A stretch of DNA of 64,000 nucleotides from Paracoccus sp. MA (GTDB lineage: Bacteria > Pseudomonadota > Alphaproteobacteria > Rhodobacterales > Rhodobacteraceae), in contig NZ_CP087597.1 in the NCBI RefSeq assembly GCF_020990385.1, positions 1,201,001 through 1,265,000 of the forward strand, given 5' to 3'. Below the pieces are notes generated by a model that was given only the letters and a program-made list of their open reading frames with translations, made no database searches and was not told where the DNA came from. Position 1 is the stretch's first letter; the number at the start of each line of letters is the position of its first letter. Position numbers and translations under genes: made by a program. Positions 40,222 through 50,573 of this stretch are shown in pieces.

Positions 40222-41208
40222 TCAGGCCGCCAGCCCGCCAAGCGCCGCCAGTTCGGCCCGCAGCGCGGCGGTGTCCCCGGCCAGGGGCGCGCGGCGCAGG
40301 GCCAGCGCCGCCTCGGCCCGCAGGGCGGCGCGGGGGGACATGCTCCCGGCCGCGGCGACGATCTCCTCCATCTGCGCCGGCGTTTCGTTGCAGGACAGCA
40401 CCAGGTCGCAGCCGGCGGCGATGGTGGCGGCGGCGCGTTCGGCCGGGCTGCCCGACAGCGCCTGCATGCCGATATCGTCCGACATCAGCAGCCCGTCAAA
40501 GCCGATCTCGCGCCGGATCAGGTCGATCACCGCGGCTGAGGCGGTGGCGGGCGCATCGTCGATGGCGGTAAAGCGGATATGCGCGGTCATCGCCATCGGC
40601 AGGTCGGCCAGCGCCCGGAACGGGGCGAAATCCGTGGCGCGCAGCTCGTCCAGCGCAGCCTCGACCACCGGCAGGTCCTTGTGGCTGTCCACCCGCGCCC
40701 GGCCATGGCCCGGCATGTGCTTGACCACCGGCAGCACCCCGGCGGCCAGCATCGCCTGGGCGGCGGCGCGGCCCAGGCGGATCACCGTATCGGCATCCGG
40801 GCCGAGGCAGCGGTTCCGCAGGAAGGGATGGGTGTCGTCGCGGGCGATATCGAGCACGGGGGCGCAATCCGCGTCGATGCCCACGGCGCGCAATTCCTGC
40901 GCCAGCAGGTGATGGTGCAGCCAGATCGCCCGCTCGCCGCGCCCGGCCTGATCCAGCGGCGCCGGCCAGTCGGTCCAGTGCGGCGCGCGCATGCGCTGCA
41001 CGCGCCCTCCCTCCTGATCGATCAGCACCGGGGCGTCGCGGCCCACCGTCTCGCGCAGCGCGTCGGTCAGCCGGCGCAGGCGGTCCGGCGTGTCGACATT
41101 GCGCGCGAACAGGATGAAGCCCCAAGGATCGGCGGCGCGGAAGAAATCGCGCTCGGCCCGGCTCAGGTCCGGGCCGGCGATGCCGCCGAGGATGGTGGCG
41201 CCGATCAT
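40222..41208 (-). CDS. nagZ: Beta-N-acetylhexosaminidase NagZ (glycoside hydrolase family 3)
   Basis: The protein is 328 residues. The family signature KHMPGHGRARVDSH (163-176) contains the acid/base D-x-H pair, and the nucleophile Asp lies in LLMSDDIGM (about 243). It removes GlcNAc from anhydromuropeptides during cell-wall recycling in the cytoplasm. It lies 9 bases after the SPOR gene, itself a peptidoglycan-binding protein. Confidence 0.94.
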   Translation of the reverse strand: MIGATILGGIAGPDLSRAERDFFRAADPWGFILFARNVDTPDRLRRLTDALRETVGRDAPVLIDQEGGRVQRMRAPHWTDWPAPLDQAGRGERAIWLHHHLLAQELRAVGIDADCAPVLDIARDDTHPFLRNRCLGPDADTVIRLGRAAAQAMLAAGVLPVVKHMPGHGRARVDSHKDLPVVEAALDELRATDFAPFRALADLPMAMTAHIRFTAIDDAPATASAAVIDLIRREIGFDGLLMSDDIGMQALSGSPAERAAATIAAGCDLVLSCNETPAQMEEIVAAAGSMSPRAALRAEAALALRRAPLAGDTAALRAELAALGGLAA

Positions 41209-41217
41209 CTCAGCGGC

Positions 41218-42366
41218 TCATTTCGCCGCGGCGGGAATGCAGTCCACGCCCTCGGCGATCAGCGCCGCGCAGAAGCGCCGCGCCTCGTCTCGCGAGGCGA
41301 AACCCGAGGCGCGCAGCCGCCAGAAGGTGCGGCCATTGGCCTTGTGCTCCTGCACCACCATGCCCTTGCCGGCGAAAAGCGCGCCGAACTTGCCCGAGAC
41401 GCGGTTCCATTCGCCCTTGGCCAGCGCATCGCTGTCAAAGGCGCCGATCTGCACCAGCGGCGCGCCCGAGGCGACCTGGGCCGGAGCCTGGGGGGCGGCG
41501 GGCGCCGGGGCATCGGGCGCCGCGGCCGGGCGGCTTTCGGCGGCAGCCGGGGTCGGCGACGGCGCCGGGGCGGCGGCATTGCTGGCGGCCACGCGGCGCG
41601 GACGCGGCGCGGGGCGCGGCGATTTCGCGATGGCGCCGGGGGCCGGGGCGGCGCCCGCCTCGGCCAGCGCCGTGGTGATGGCGATGTCGCGGGTCTCGTT
41701 GCCGGCCAGATCGGTCACCATCTCGTTCACCGGCGCATCGACAGCCGGGGCATCCGAGATCACCGCATTCTCGACCGCGTCGGGTTCGACGAGAGTCTCA
41801 CCGTCGGGTCGGGCGATGACGCGCGCGGTTTCCTCGATCAGCGGCAACTCGACCGGGTGCGAGGGCTCCTGTGCGGTGGCGCCCAGCTCGCCCATGGGCA
41901 CGTCCTGCCCGTCCAGAGGCGTCGCCGGCGGCGCGATGGCCACGCGGTCCACCCGGGCGGGCTCGGCGCCGGCGGCGACCGAGTTCACCGCAAGGCCGGT
42001 CCGCTCGGTCAGCTCGCCGCCCGGATTGTCGGGCGCGGTGCGGGCCTCGCCCTCGATGGCGCGAATCACCGGCACGCCCGAGACGTCGCGCACCACCAGC
42101 TTGAAGCCCCAGACCGCCAGGATCACGATCAGCCCGACCGAGATCAGCGCGCCCAGGTAATGCGTCAGCCGCGACAGCCGCCCCAGAAGCGAGGGCGATT
42201 CGGCCAGGGGCCCGGCATGGGCGTCATAGGCGTGATCGTCCCAGCCGTCCTCTTGCCAATCGTCCTGATAGCCCTGATGGCCTTGGCCATGGGGATAGTC
42301 ATGCGACAGCCTGCCCGGCTGCGACCCGTCAAGCCCGCCCGAAGAGCGGAAATCCACTACCGTCAT
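41218..42366 (-). CDS. SPOR-domain membrane protein
   Basis: The protein is 382 residues. A Gly/His/Asp-rich cytoplasmic N-terminus (1-65) is followed by one membrane helix (about 71-92) and a long periplasmic Ala/Pro-rich stretch. The C-terminal SPOR domain (about 305-380) has PLVQIGAFDSDALAKGEWNRV and TFWRLRASGFASRDEARRFC. SPOR domains bind denuded peptidoglycan at division sites. It sits between argS and nagZ. Confidence 0.9.
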   Translation of the reverse strand: MTVVDFRSSGGLDGSQPGRLSHDYPHGQGHQGYQDDWQEDGWDDHAYDAHAGPLAESPSLLGRLSRLTHYLGALISVGLIVILAVWGFKLVVRDVSGVPVIRAIEGEARTAPDNPGGELTERTGLAVNSVAAGAEPARVDRVAIAPPATPLDGQDVPMGELGATAQEPSHPVELPLIEETARVIARPDGETLVEPDAVENAVISDAPAVDAPVNEMVTDLAGNETRDIAITTALAEAGAAPAPGAIAKSPRPAPRPRRVAASNAAAPAPSPTPAAAESRPAAAPDAPAPAAPQAPAQVASGAPLVQIGAFDSDALAKGEWNRVSGKFGALFAGKGMVVQEHKANGRTFWRLRASGFASRDEARRFCAALIAEGVDCIPAAAK

Positions 42367-42435
42367 TCCTGCCTGCCTGCCGGTTGTCCCGACGCTGCTC
42401 GTTTATCTGCTCGTCCCCCGGCAGGGCGCCGTTTT

Positions 42436-44181
42436 TCAGCGCATTTCTTTGGCCGGAGTCACCCCCAAGATACCAAGACCGGCCGAAATGACAACGCCGA
42501 CGGACCGCGCCAGCGCGATTTTCGCCGCCGTGGCCGCAGCATCGCCCTCTTGCAGGAAGCGCAGGGCGGCTTCGTCATTGCCGCGGTTCCACAGCGAATG
42601 CAGCTCGGAGGCGATATCATACAGGAAAAACGCGATCCGGTGCGGCTCATGCGCGCGGGCGGCGATTTCGACGGTGCGTGGCCATTCTGCAACTTTCCGG
42701 GCCAGCTCCAGCTGGGCGGGATGCGAAAGCCGGGCCAGATCCGCCCCGGCCAGCGCCGCATCCGAGATATCGACGCCCATCCCGGCGGCCTTGTTCAGCA
42801 CCGAGTTCACCCGGGCGCTTGCGTATTGCACATACCAGACCGGATTGTCCTTGGACTGCTCCAGAACCTTGTCGAAGTCGAAATCCAGCGCCGCGTCGTT
42901 CTTGCGCGTCAGCATGTGGAAGCGGGTGACGTCGGCCCCCGCCTGCTCGACCACGTCGCGCAGGGTGACGAAGGTGCCGGCGCGCTTGGACATCTTGAAG
43001 GGCTCGCCGTTCTTGAACAGCTTGACCAGCTGGATCAGCTTGACGTCCAGCGGCACGCGGCCGTTCGACAGCGCCTTCACCGCCGCGGTCATGCGCTTGA
43101 CATAGCCGCCATGGTCGGCGCCGAAGACGTCGATCAGCGCGTCGAAGCCGCGCTCGATCTTGTCCCAGTGATAGGCGATGTCCGGCGCGAAATAGGTCCA
43201 GGACCCGTCCGATTTCTTCACCGGCCGGTCCACGTCGTCGCCATGCGCGGTGGACCGGAACAGCGTCTGCTCGCGCGGCTCCCAATCCTCGGGGGTCTTG
43301 CCCTTGGGCGGCTCCAGCACGCCTTCATAGATCAGGTCCTGCTGCCGCAGCCGCTCGATCGCCGCCTCGATCCGGCCGGTGCCGTAAAGCGCCTTCTCGC
43401 TGGAAAACACGTCCATGTGGACGTTGAGCAGCGCCAGATCCGCGCGGATCATGTCCATCATCGCCTCGGTGGCGAAGGCGCGCACCTCGGCCAGCCATTC
43501 CTCCTCGGGCTTGTCCAGCAGGCTGGTGCCGTATTTCGCCTTCAGCGCCTCGCCCACCGGGATCAGGTAGTCGCCGGGATAAAGTCCCTCGCGGATCTCG
43601 GGCTCCAGCCCGTTGGCCTCGCGATAGCGTTCATAGGCGGACCGGGCCAGCACATCGACCTGCGCGCCGCCGTCGTTGATATAGTATTCGCGCGTGACCT
43701 CGTGGCCCGAGAAATCCAGCAGCGCCGCCAGCGCATCGCCGAAGACCGCGCCGCGGGTATGGCCGACATGCATCGGCCCGGTCGGGTTGGCGCTGACGAA
43801 TTCGACGTTGATCCGCTGGCCCTTGCCCATCTCCGAGCGGCCGTAATCCGCGCCCTCGGTCAGCGCGGCGCGCAGCACGCCCTGCCATTCGCCGGGGGCC
43901 AGGCGCAGGTTCAGGAAGCCCGGCCCCGCCACCTCGGCCGAGACGATGCGCGGATCGGCGGCAAGGCGGGCAGCCAGCACCTCGGCGATATCGCGCGGCT
44001 TTTTCCCGGCGGGCTTGGCCAGCACCATGGCGGCGTTGGTGGCCATGTCGCCATGCGCGGCGTCTCGCGGCGGCTCGACCGTCACGTTCGCGGTGTCGAG
44101 GCCGGGGGGCAGCTCGCCGGCCTGCTCCATCTGCGCCAGCGCATCGAGGACCAGCGCGCGGATATCCGAAAAGAGGTTCAT
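42436..44181 (-). CDS. argS: Arginyl-tRNA synthetase
   Basis: The protein is 581 residues. The class I signature HVGHTRG (about 133-139) and KMSKRAG (about 352-358) bind ATP. The anticodon-binding domain is C-terminal ([10 protein letters not shown] onward). The ATG at 44181 is preceded by GGAAG; 44190 is an alternative. It leads the argS-SPOR-nagZ-scpA-scpB cluster and is divergent from the DEAD-box gene. Confidence 0.96.
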   Translation of the reverse strand: MNLFSDIRALVLDALAQMEQAGELPPGLDTANVTVEPPRDAAHGDMATNAAMVLAKPAGKKPRDIAEVLAARLAADPRIVSAEVAGPGFLNLRLAPGEWQGVLRAALTEGADYGRSEMGKGQRINVEFVSANPTGPMHVGHTRGAVFGDALAALLDFSGHEVTREYYINDGGAQVDVLARSAYERYREANGLEPEIREGLYPGDYLIPVGEALKAKYGTSLLDKPEEEWLAEVRAFATEAMMDMIRADLALLNVHMDVFSSEKALYGTGRIEAAIERLRQQDLIYEGVLEPPKGKTPEDWEPREQTLFRSTAHGDDVDRPVKKSDGSWTYFAPDIAYHWDKIERGFDALIDVFGADHGGYVKRMTAAVKALSNGRVPLDVKLIQLVKLFKNGEPFKMSKRAGTFVTLRDVVEQAGADVTRFHMLTRKNDAALDFDFDKVLEQSKDNPVWYVQYASARVNSVLNKAAGMGVDISDAALAGADLARLSHPAQLELARKVAEWPRTVEIAARAHEPHRIAFFLYDIASELHSLWNRGNDEAALRFLQEGDAAATAAKIALARSVGVVISAGLGILGVTPAKEMR

Positions 44182-44289
44182 GGCTTCCATCCGTAAGATC
44201 GCGCCGGGATAGCGCCTGCCCAAGGGGGCCGTCAACCGCGCCGCGACCGCCGGCAAGCCGCCCCCGCGGCACGAAAACTCTGCATCAGA

Positions 44290-44459
44290 TTGACGCAGAC
44301 CGGGTTTTCGGCTAGGCCCGCGCTGTCTGCATCCGGCAGACAAGGCGAGGGGCGTGCGGAAATTGCGTCCCGACCCGCCGCGAAGCCCGGTTTCCGGGAC
44401 GGGCGGCGATGGACGCAAGCACGGCGCGGGTTGTCCGCGCATTGATACGAAAGCCCTGA
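44290..44459 (+). promoter_or_regulatory. Predicted promoter and structured leader of the DEAD-box gene
   Basis: TTGACG (44290-44295) and TAGGCC (44313-44318) are 17 bp apart. The resulting leader of about 135 bases contains a stem-loop with TGTCTGC and GCAGACA arms at 44324-44342 and a CCCGG-TTT-CCGGG hairpin near 44387-44399. No clear ribosome site precedes the ATG. A cold-response leader is one possible reading. Confidence 0.4.
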
Positions 44460-46550
44460 ATGACCAAGTTTTCCGATCTGAAGCTGGACCCCAAGGTTCT
44501 GAAAGCCATCGCCGAGGCGGGGTATGAAACCCCGACCCCGATCCAGGCCGGGGCGATTCCCCCGGCGCTGGAAGGGCGCGACGTGCTGGGCATCGCCCAG
44601 ACCGGCACCGGCAAGACCGCCAGCTTCACCCTGCCGATGATCACGCTCCTGGGCCGCGGCCGCGCCCGCGCCCGGATGCCGCGTTCGCTGGTCCTTTGCC
44701 CGACCCGCGAACTGGCCGCCCAGGTGGCCGAGAACTTCGACATCTACGCCAAGCACACCCGCCTGACCAAGGCGCTGCTGATCGGCGGCGTCAGCTTCGG
44801 CGAACAGGACAAGCTGATCGACCGCGGCGTGGACGTGCTGATCGCGACGCCCGGCCGGCTTCTGGACCATTTCGAGCGCGGCAAGCTCCTGCTGACCGGC
44901 GTGCAGATCATGGTGGTGGACGAGGCCGACCGGATGCTCGACATGGGCTTCATCCCCGATATCGAGCGCATCTTCCAGCTGACGCCCTTCACCCGGCAGA
45001 CGCTGTTCTTCAGCGCCACCATGGCGCCCGAGATCGAGCGCATCACCGACACCTTCCTGCATGCGCCCGAGCGCATCGAGGTCGCCCGCCAGGCCACCAC
45101 CAGCGAAACGATCACCCAGAAGCTGGTCGAGATCACCCCGACCCGCCGCGACCAGACCGCCAAGCAGAAGCGCGAATTGCTGCGCGCCCTGATTCGGGCC
45201 GAGGGCGAGGGGCTGAAGAACGCCATCATCTTCTGCAACCGCAAGACCGAGGTGGACATCGTCGCCAAGTCGCTCAAGGCGCATGGCTTCGACGCCGCGC
45301 CGATCCATGGCGACCTGGACCAGCGCCACCGCATGGCGACGCTGGACGGCTTCCGCGAAGGCACGCTGCGCTTCCTCATCGCCTCGGACGTGGCGGCGCG
45401 CGGGCTCGACATCCCGGCGGTCAGCCATGTCATCAACTTCGACCTGCCCAGCCATGCCGAGGATTACGTCCACCGCATCGGCCGCACCGGCCGCGCCGGA
45501 CGCCAGGGCACCGCGATCTCGATCGCCACGCCCGCGGACGAGAAATATCTCGGCGCCATCGAAGCACTGGTCAAGCAAAGCCTGCCGCGCGCGGCGCTGC
45601 CCAAGGGATTCGCGCTTTCCTCGGCCGCCCAGGACGCGCCCCGCCCGTCGCGCGAGGGCGGCCGCCGCGAACGCGGCCGCGACCGGGATCGCCGCGGCCG
45701 CCGCGACGACAGCGAGCAGCGCGGCCATGCCCCAGAACCCCGCGCCGAGGCAAAGCCGGTGGAAGCCGCCGAGCGCCGGCAGGAACGCCCGGCGCGCGAA
45801 GAACGCCGCGAGGATCGGCGCGAACGCCATGGCGAGCGCGGCCATGACCGTCACGACCGGCGCGAGGAGCGCCGCGGCGACCGCCATCCGGTGATGGGCA
45901 TGGGCGACCATGTGCCGGAATTCCTGACCCGCACCTTCCGCCCCGGCTTCACCGAGCCCGCCGAGGAGATCGCCGAACAGGCCGATCTGCGGCCCGCACC
46001 CGAACCGGCTGCCGAAGCCCCCGCCGCGGCAGCGCCCGTTGGGGAAAGCCCGGTTTCGGAAACGCCCGCCACGGCAAGCCCGGTTCCGGAAACCCCTGTC
46101 GCCGAAAGCCCGGCGGCGGAAACGCCCGCCGCGGTGGAAAAGCCCAAGCGCTCGCGCAGCCGCAAGGCCAAGCCGGCCCCCGAAGCCCCGGCCGAGCCGC
46201 AGGCGCCGGCCGAACCGGAGGCGAGCGCCGAAGCCGAGGCACCGGCCGAAACGCCCGAGCCCGCCGCCGCGGCCAAGCCCGCCCGCAAGCGCAAGCCGCG
46301 TGCCCCCAAGGCAGAGACGGCCGAAGCCGTGCCCGCCGAGCCCGTGGAACCCGCAGCTGCCGAAGCACCGGCCGACACCGAGCCGGCCGCGAAGCCGGCC
46401 CGCAAGCCGGCGAAGAAACCGGCCAAGCCCCGCGCGCCGCGCAAGCCCAAGGCCGCCGACCAAGCCGAAGCCGCGCCGGTCGAGTCCGACGGCGATGCGA
46501 CCCAGCCCGAGGCTGCCGGCAGCCCGGACGACGGCACCGCCGAGGCCTGA
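44460..46550 (+). CDS. DEAD-box ATP-dependent RNA helicase (RhlE-like) with long charged tail
   Basis: The protein is 696 residues. Helicase motifs: Q-motif [11 protein letters not shown] (25-35), AQTGTGKT (46-53), VDEADRMLD (153-161), SAT near 182-184 and [11 protein letters not shown] near 341-351. From about residue 395 the tail is low-complexity: Arg/Glu/Asp-rich to about 475, then Ala/Pro/Glu and finally Ala/Pro/Lys repeats. It remodels structured RNA, probably ribosomal or cold-stress RNA. The tail may bind RNA. Confidence 0.93.
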   Translation: MTKFSDLKLDPKVLKAIAEAGYETPTPIQAGAIPPALEGRDVLGIAQTGTGKTASFTLPMITLLGRGRARARMPRSLVLCPTRELAAQVAENFDIYAKHTRLTKALLIGGVSFGEQDKLIDRGVDVLIATPGRLLDHFERGKLLLTGVQIMVVDEADRMLDMGFIPDIERIFQLTPFTRQTLFFSATMAPEIERITDTFLHAPERIEVARQATTSETITQKLVEITPTRRDQTAKQKRELLRALIRAEGEGLKNAIIFCNRKTEVDIVAKSLKAHGFDAAPIHGDLDQRHRMATLDGFREGTLRFLIASDVAARGLDIPAVSHVINFDLPSHAEDYVHRIGRTGRAGRQGTAISIATPADEKYLGAIEALVKQSLPRAALPKGFALSSAAQDAPRPSREGGRRERGRDRDRRGRRDDSEQRGHAPEPRAEAKPVEAAERRQERPAREERREDRRERHGERGHDRHDRREERRGDRHPVMGMGDHVPEFLTRTFRPGFTEPAEEIAEQADLRPAPEPAAEAPAAAAPVGESPVSETPATASPVPETPVAESPAAETPAAVEKPKRSRSRKAKPAPEAPAEPQAPAEPEASAEAEAPAETPEPAAAAKPARKRKPRAPKAETAEAVPAEPVEPAAAEAPADTEPAAKPARKPAKKPAKPRAPRKPKAADQAEAAPVESDGDATQPEAAGSPDDGTAEA

Positions 46551-46559
46551 GCCGGCCGC

Positions 46560-48125
46560 ATGGTCTCGCCGGTCTTTCCAGGACCAACGCGAAAACTATC
46601 GCGGGCGTCATCGCAGCGGCGGCGCCCATCCTGGGCCGCCCTCGCGCTCGATCTCGCGCTGGGGACCCTGGCGGCCCTGGGACAGGCGCCCTGGAACCTG
46701 TGGTTCCTGACGGTTCTGGCGCTCGCCGCGCTTTGCTGGCAGATCGGCCGCGCCGGACATGCCCGCGCCGCCGCCTGGCATGGTTTCGCGGCGGGGCTGG
46801 GCCATTTCGCCCTGGCCATGTACTGGATCGTCGAACCGTTCTTCGTCGAGCCCGAGATCTATGGCTGGATGGCCCCCTTCGCGCTGTTCTTCATGGCGGC
46901 AGGGGGCGCGCTGTTCTGGACGGTTCCCGCCTGGCTCGCCGCGCGCCTCGCCCCGGGTTTTCCCCGGCAAGGGCTGGTCTTTGCCGCGTTGATGGTGTTT
47001 TCCGACTGGCTGCGCGGCTGGATCTTCACCGGCCTGCCCTGGGCGCTGGCCGGCCATGTCTGGATCGACACACCGGCCGGCCAACTCGCCGCGACGCTTG
47101 GCTCGATCGGCCTCTCGGGGCTGACCATGCTGGCAGCGGCGCTGCCGCTGGCCTTCTGGCGGGGCGGACCCGACCACCTGCGCGCCGCCCTGCCCGGCGC
47201 GCTGCTGGCCGCCCTGGCCATCGCCGCGGCCTGGAGCGCCGGCATGGCGCGCCTGGCCCGGCCGCTGCCCGCCGACAGCGCCCTGCATCTGCGCCTGATC
47301 CAGCCCAATGCCGTCCAGGCGCTGAAATGGGATCCCTACTGGTCCGAGGTGTTCTTCCGCAGGCTGCTCGACCTTTCCGCCATCCGCGATTCCGGCCGGC
47401 CCGCCCCCGATGCGGTGATCTGGCCGGAAACCGCGGTGAACTTCCTGCTCGAGCAATCCGGCACCGCCCCGCAGGACATCGCCGGCTTCGTCGGCGCGCC
47501 GGTCATCCTCGGCATCCAGCGCGTCGAGGGCGCGCGTTATTTCAACAGCCTGACCACGTTCTCGGACCGGGGCATCGGCCCGGTCTATGACAAGTTCCAC
47601 CTCGTTCCCTTCGGCGAATACACGCCCTGGGGCGATGTCATGGCCCGCTTCGGCATCCGCGCCTTTGCCGCCCAGCACGGTTTCGGCTATTCCGCCGGGC
47701 CGGGGCCTCAGGTCATCACCCTACCCGGCCTGCCGCCCCTGCAGCCGCTGATCTGCTACGAGGCGGTGTTCCCGCAGCATCTGGTCACCGGCGCCGACCG
47801 CCCGGCCTGGCTGCTCCAGGTCACCAACGACGCCTGGTTCGGCCAGCTTTCCGGTCCCTGGCAGCACCTGGCGCAGGCGCGGCTGCGCGCCATCGAATCG
47901 GGCCTGCCGCTGCTGCGGGCCGCGAATACCGGCGTCTCGGCGGTGATCGACGCGCGCGGGCAGCTGCGCGCCACGCTGGGCCTGAACCTGGCCGGCCGCA
48001 TCGACGCCGCCCTGCCCGGCGCCCTGCCGCCCACCCCCTGGTCGCGCTGGCGCGACTGGCCGGCGCTCGGCCTTGCCGCGATCGGGCTGCTGCTTGCGGC
48101 ACGGCGCCGCAATCTCCGAGGTTGA
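46560..48125 (+). CDS. lnt: Apolipoprotein N-acyltransferase
   Basis: The protein is 521 residues. About 6 N-terminal membrane helices precede a nitrilase-like domain. The catalytic triad is Glu in WPETAVNF, Lys in YDKFHLVPFGEYTP and Cys in LICYEAVFP. It adds the third acyl chain to lipoproteins in the inner membrane, the step before Lol-dependent export (LolDC genes are in this window). A C-terminal membrane helix ends the protein. It starts 9 bases after the helicase gene. Confidence 0.94.
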   Translation: MVSPVFPGPTRKLSRASSQRRRPSWAALALDLALGTLAALGQAPWNLWFLTVLALAALCWQIGRAGHARAAAWHGFAAGLGHFALAMYWIVEPFFVEPEIYGWMAPFALFFMAAGGALFWTVPAWLAARLAPGFPRQGLVFAALMVFSDWLRGWIFTGLPWALAGHVWIDTPAGQLAATLGSIGLSGLTMLAAALPLAFWRGGPDHLRAALPGALLAALAIAAAWSAGMARLARPLPADSALHLRLIQPNAVQALKWDPYWSEVFFRRLLDLSAIRDSGRPAPDAVIWPETAVNFLLEQSGTAPQDIAGFVGAPVILGIQRVEGARYFNSLTTFSDRGIGPVYDKFHLVPFGEYTPWGDVMARFGIRAFAAQHGFGYSAGPGPQVITLPGLPPLQPLICYEAVFPQHLVTGADRPAWLLQVTNDAWFGQLSGPWQHLAQARLRAIESGLPLLRAANTGVSAVIDARGQLRATLGLNLAGRIDAALPGALPPTPWSRWRDWPALGLAAIGLLLAARRRNLRG

Positions 48126-48159
48126 CGGCAACCGGCGCCTCCACTAACGCTTCGGCCTG

Positions 48160-48206
48160 ACCGTCACAACGGCTTCCTGGCGTGGCGGCGTCATTCAACG
48201 GAGCAT
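48160..48206 (+). promoter_or_regulatory. SAM/SAH riboswitch of metK
   Basis: A 7-bp stem (CCGTCAC, 48161-48167, with GTGGCGG, 48182-48188) encloses the loop AACGGCTTCCTGGC, which matches the conserved core of the SAM/SAH class known from Rhodobacterales. The downstream GGAGCA (48200-48205) can pair with GGCTTCC in the loop as a pseudoknot, and contains the metK ribosome site. SAM binding would mask it and reduce MetK translation. Confidence 0.9.
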
Positions 48207-48210
48207 CTTC

Positions 48211-49377
<1,167 letters not shown>

Positions 49378-49385
49378 GGGAGTGA

Positions 49386-49442
49386 GGGGGCTTTGCCCCC
49401 GCGCGTTCCGCGCTCCCCCAGGATATTTGGACAAGAAAGAAC
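49386..49442 (+). repeat. Intergenic repeat element (after metK)
   Basis: Hairpin GGGGGCTTTGCCCCC is followed by hairpin GCGCGTTCCGCGC, a C-run and AGGATATTTGGACAAGAAAG. It is oriented with metK. Confidence 0.8.
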
Positions 49443-49463
49443 CACAAGGGGACCGAGGACGGC

Positions 49464-49539
49464 CCTTCTTTCTTGGAAAAATATCCTGCGGGGGAAGCCC
49501 GTCGGGCTTGCACGACGGGCGCGGGGGCGCAAAGCCCCC
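49464..49539 (-). repeat. Intergenic repeat element (after the J-domain gene)
   Basis: On the minus strand it has hairpin GGGGGCTTTGCGCCCCC, hairpin GCCCGTCG/CGACGGGC, a C-run and AGGATATTTTTCCAAGAAAG. It begins 6 bases after the J-domain stop and faces the metK copy. Confidence 0.8.
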
Positions 49540-49544
49540 GTTCT

Positions 49545-50171
49545 TCAGTCCTTGAAGCTGCGGCTGTCCTTGATCTGGTCCCAGGCCCAGACCACCTCCT
49601 GCAGGCGCTCTTCGTCCGAGCGGTCGCCGCCGTTCATGTCGGGATGCAGGTCCTTGACCAGCGACTTGTACTGCTTGCGGATCTCGGCCCGCGTCCAGGT
49701 CTCCTTGGCCTCGAGGATCTCCAGCGCCCGGCGTTCGGTCGGCGGCAGCTTCCGGGCGGTGCGGTTGCGCAGCTCGGGATTGGTGCCGTTCGCGCCCAGG
49801 ATCTCCAGCGGGTCGTCGATGCCGTGGCGCGCCCATTTCTGTTCCTGCGCCGCCCGGCCGAAGGGCTTGGTCGGCCGTTCCCAGACCGTGGCATTGTCCA
49901 GGAACTCCTGGAACTCGGCCTCGGACTGGCCCTGGAAATAGTTCCAGTTCAGGTTGTATTCGCGCACGTGCTCCTTGCAGAACCAGTAGTATTCGTCCAG
50001 CGCCCGCGGCGATTTCGGCGCGCGATACTGGCCGGGCTGGTTGCAGCCCTCCTTGTCGCACCGCCGCGTCGAGGTCTCGAAGGCGCCGGACATGCCGCGC
50101 CGGCCCTTGGCGCGGCGCTTCTTGTCCGCGGCAGCGGAAATGTCGAATCCGAACGGGTCGCTGTTGCTCAT
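49545..50171 (-). CDS. J-domain protein with N-terminal cysteine cluster
   Basis: The protein is 208 residues. The J domain is at the C-terminus (about 150-205) with TRAEIRKQYKSLVKDLHPDMNGG, including the HPD that stimulates DnaK. The N-terminal half has C-x4-C and FCKEH (about 38-67), a likely zinc site. This is not the classic DnaJ order. It is conserved in alphaproteobacteria but its clients are unknown. Confidence 0.85.
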   Translation of the reverse strand: MSNSDPFGFDISAAADKKRRAKGRRGMSGAFETSTRRCDKEGCNQPGQYRAPKSPRALDEYYWFCKEHVREYNLNWNYFQGQSEAEFQEFLDNATVWERPTKPFGRAAQEQKWARHGIDDPLEILGANGTNPELRNRTARKLPPTERRALEILEAKETWTRAEIRKQYKSLVKDLHPDMNGGDRSDEERLQEVVWAWDQIKDSRSFKD

Positions 50172-50240
50172 CTGCCTGCCTTGTCCTGAACGGGACAGGC
50201 AGTTTAGGCTATTTCGCGGGACATGAAAGGGGGCAAGCGC

Positions 50241-50492
50241 ATGATTGCCGACGAGATGCGTGAAAGACTGGCCGAACTGCAGCCCTCGCGGCTGGAGATC
50301 ATCGACGAAAGCGAAAGCCATCGCGGCCATGGCGGCTGGCAAGAGGGCGGCGAGACGCATTTCCGCATCCGCATGGCCAGCGCCCGCTTTGCGGGGCTGG
50401 GCCATGTCGCGCGGCATCGGCTGGTGCATGCCGCCTTGGGCGACATCGTGCCGCGCATCCATGCGCTGGCGCTGGAACTGGCGGAAAACTGA
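50241..50492 (+). CDS. bolA: BolA-family protein
   Basis: The protein is 83 residues. The BolA signature is ESHRGHGGWQEGGETHFRIRMASARFAGLGHVARHRLVHAAL, with the C-terminal histidine region involved in Fe-S binding with glutaredoxins. The ATG at 50241 was chosen because AAAGGGGG lies 7 bases upstream; 50223 would place that site inside the gene. Roles in iron-sulfur trafficking or shape control are known in the family. Confidence 0.92.
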   Translation: MIADEMRERLAELQPSRLEIIDESESHRGHGGWQEGGETHFRIRMASARFAGLGHVARHRLVHAALGDIVPRIHALALELAEN

Positions 50493-50573
50493 CTCGTTAG
50501 CGCACGCAGGCTTGCCCGTTTCCGGCGCCGGGCGTAGAAGCCCGGAAAGGCAGAAAGCACAAGGAATTTCCGC

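Noticed and set aside
40579..44196. Plus-strand frame of 1205 codons opposite nagZ, the SPOR gene and argS
   Set aside because: It spans three well-supported genes on the other strand and has the composition of a shadow frame.
44281..44296. Possible FNR box upstream of the DEAD-box gene (ATCAGATTGACG)
   Set aside because: Half-sites are not arranged as TTGAT-N4-ATCAA; it only contains a TTGACG that serves better as a -35.
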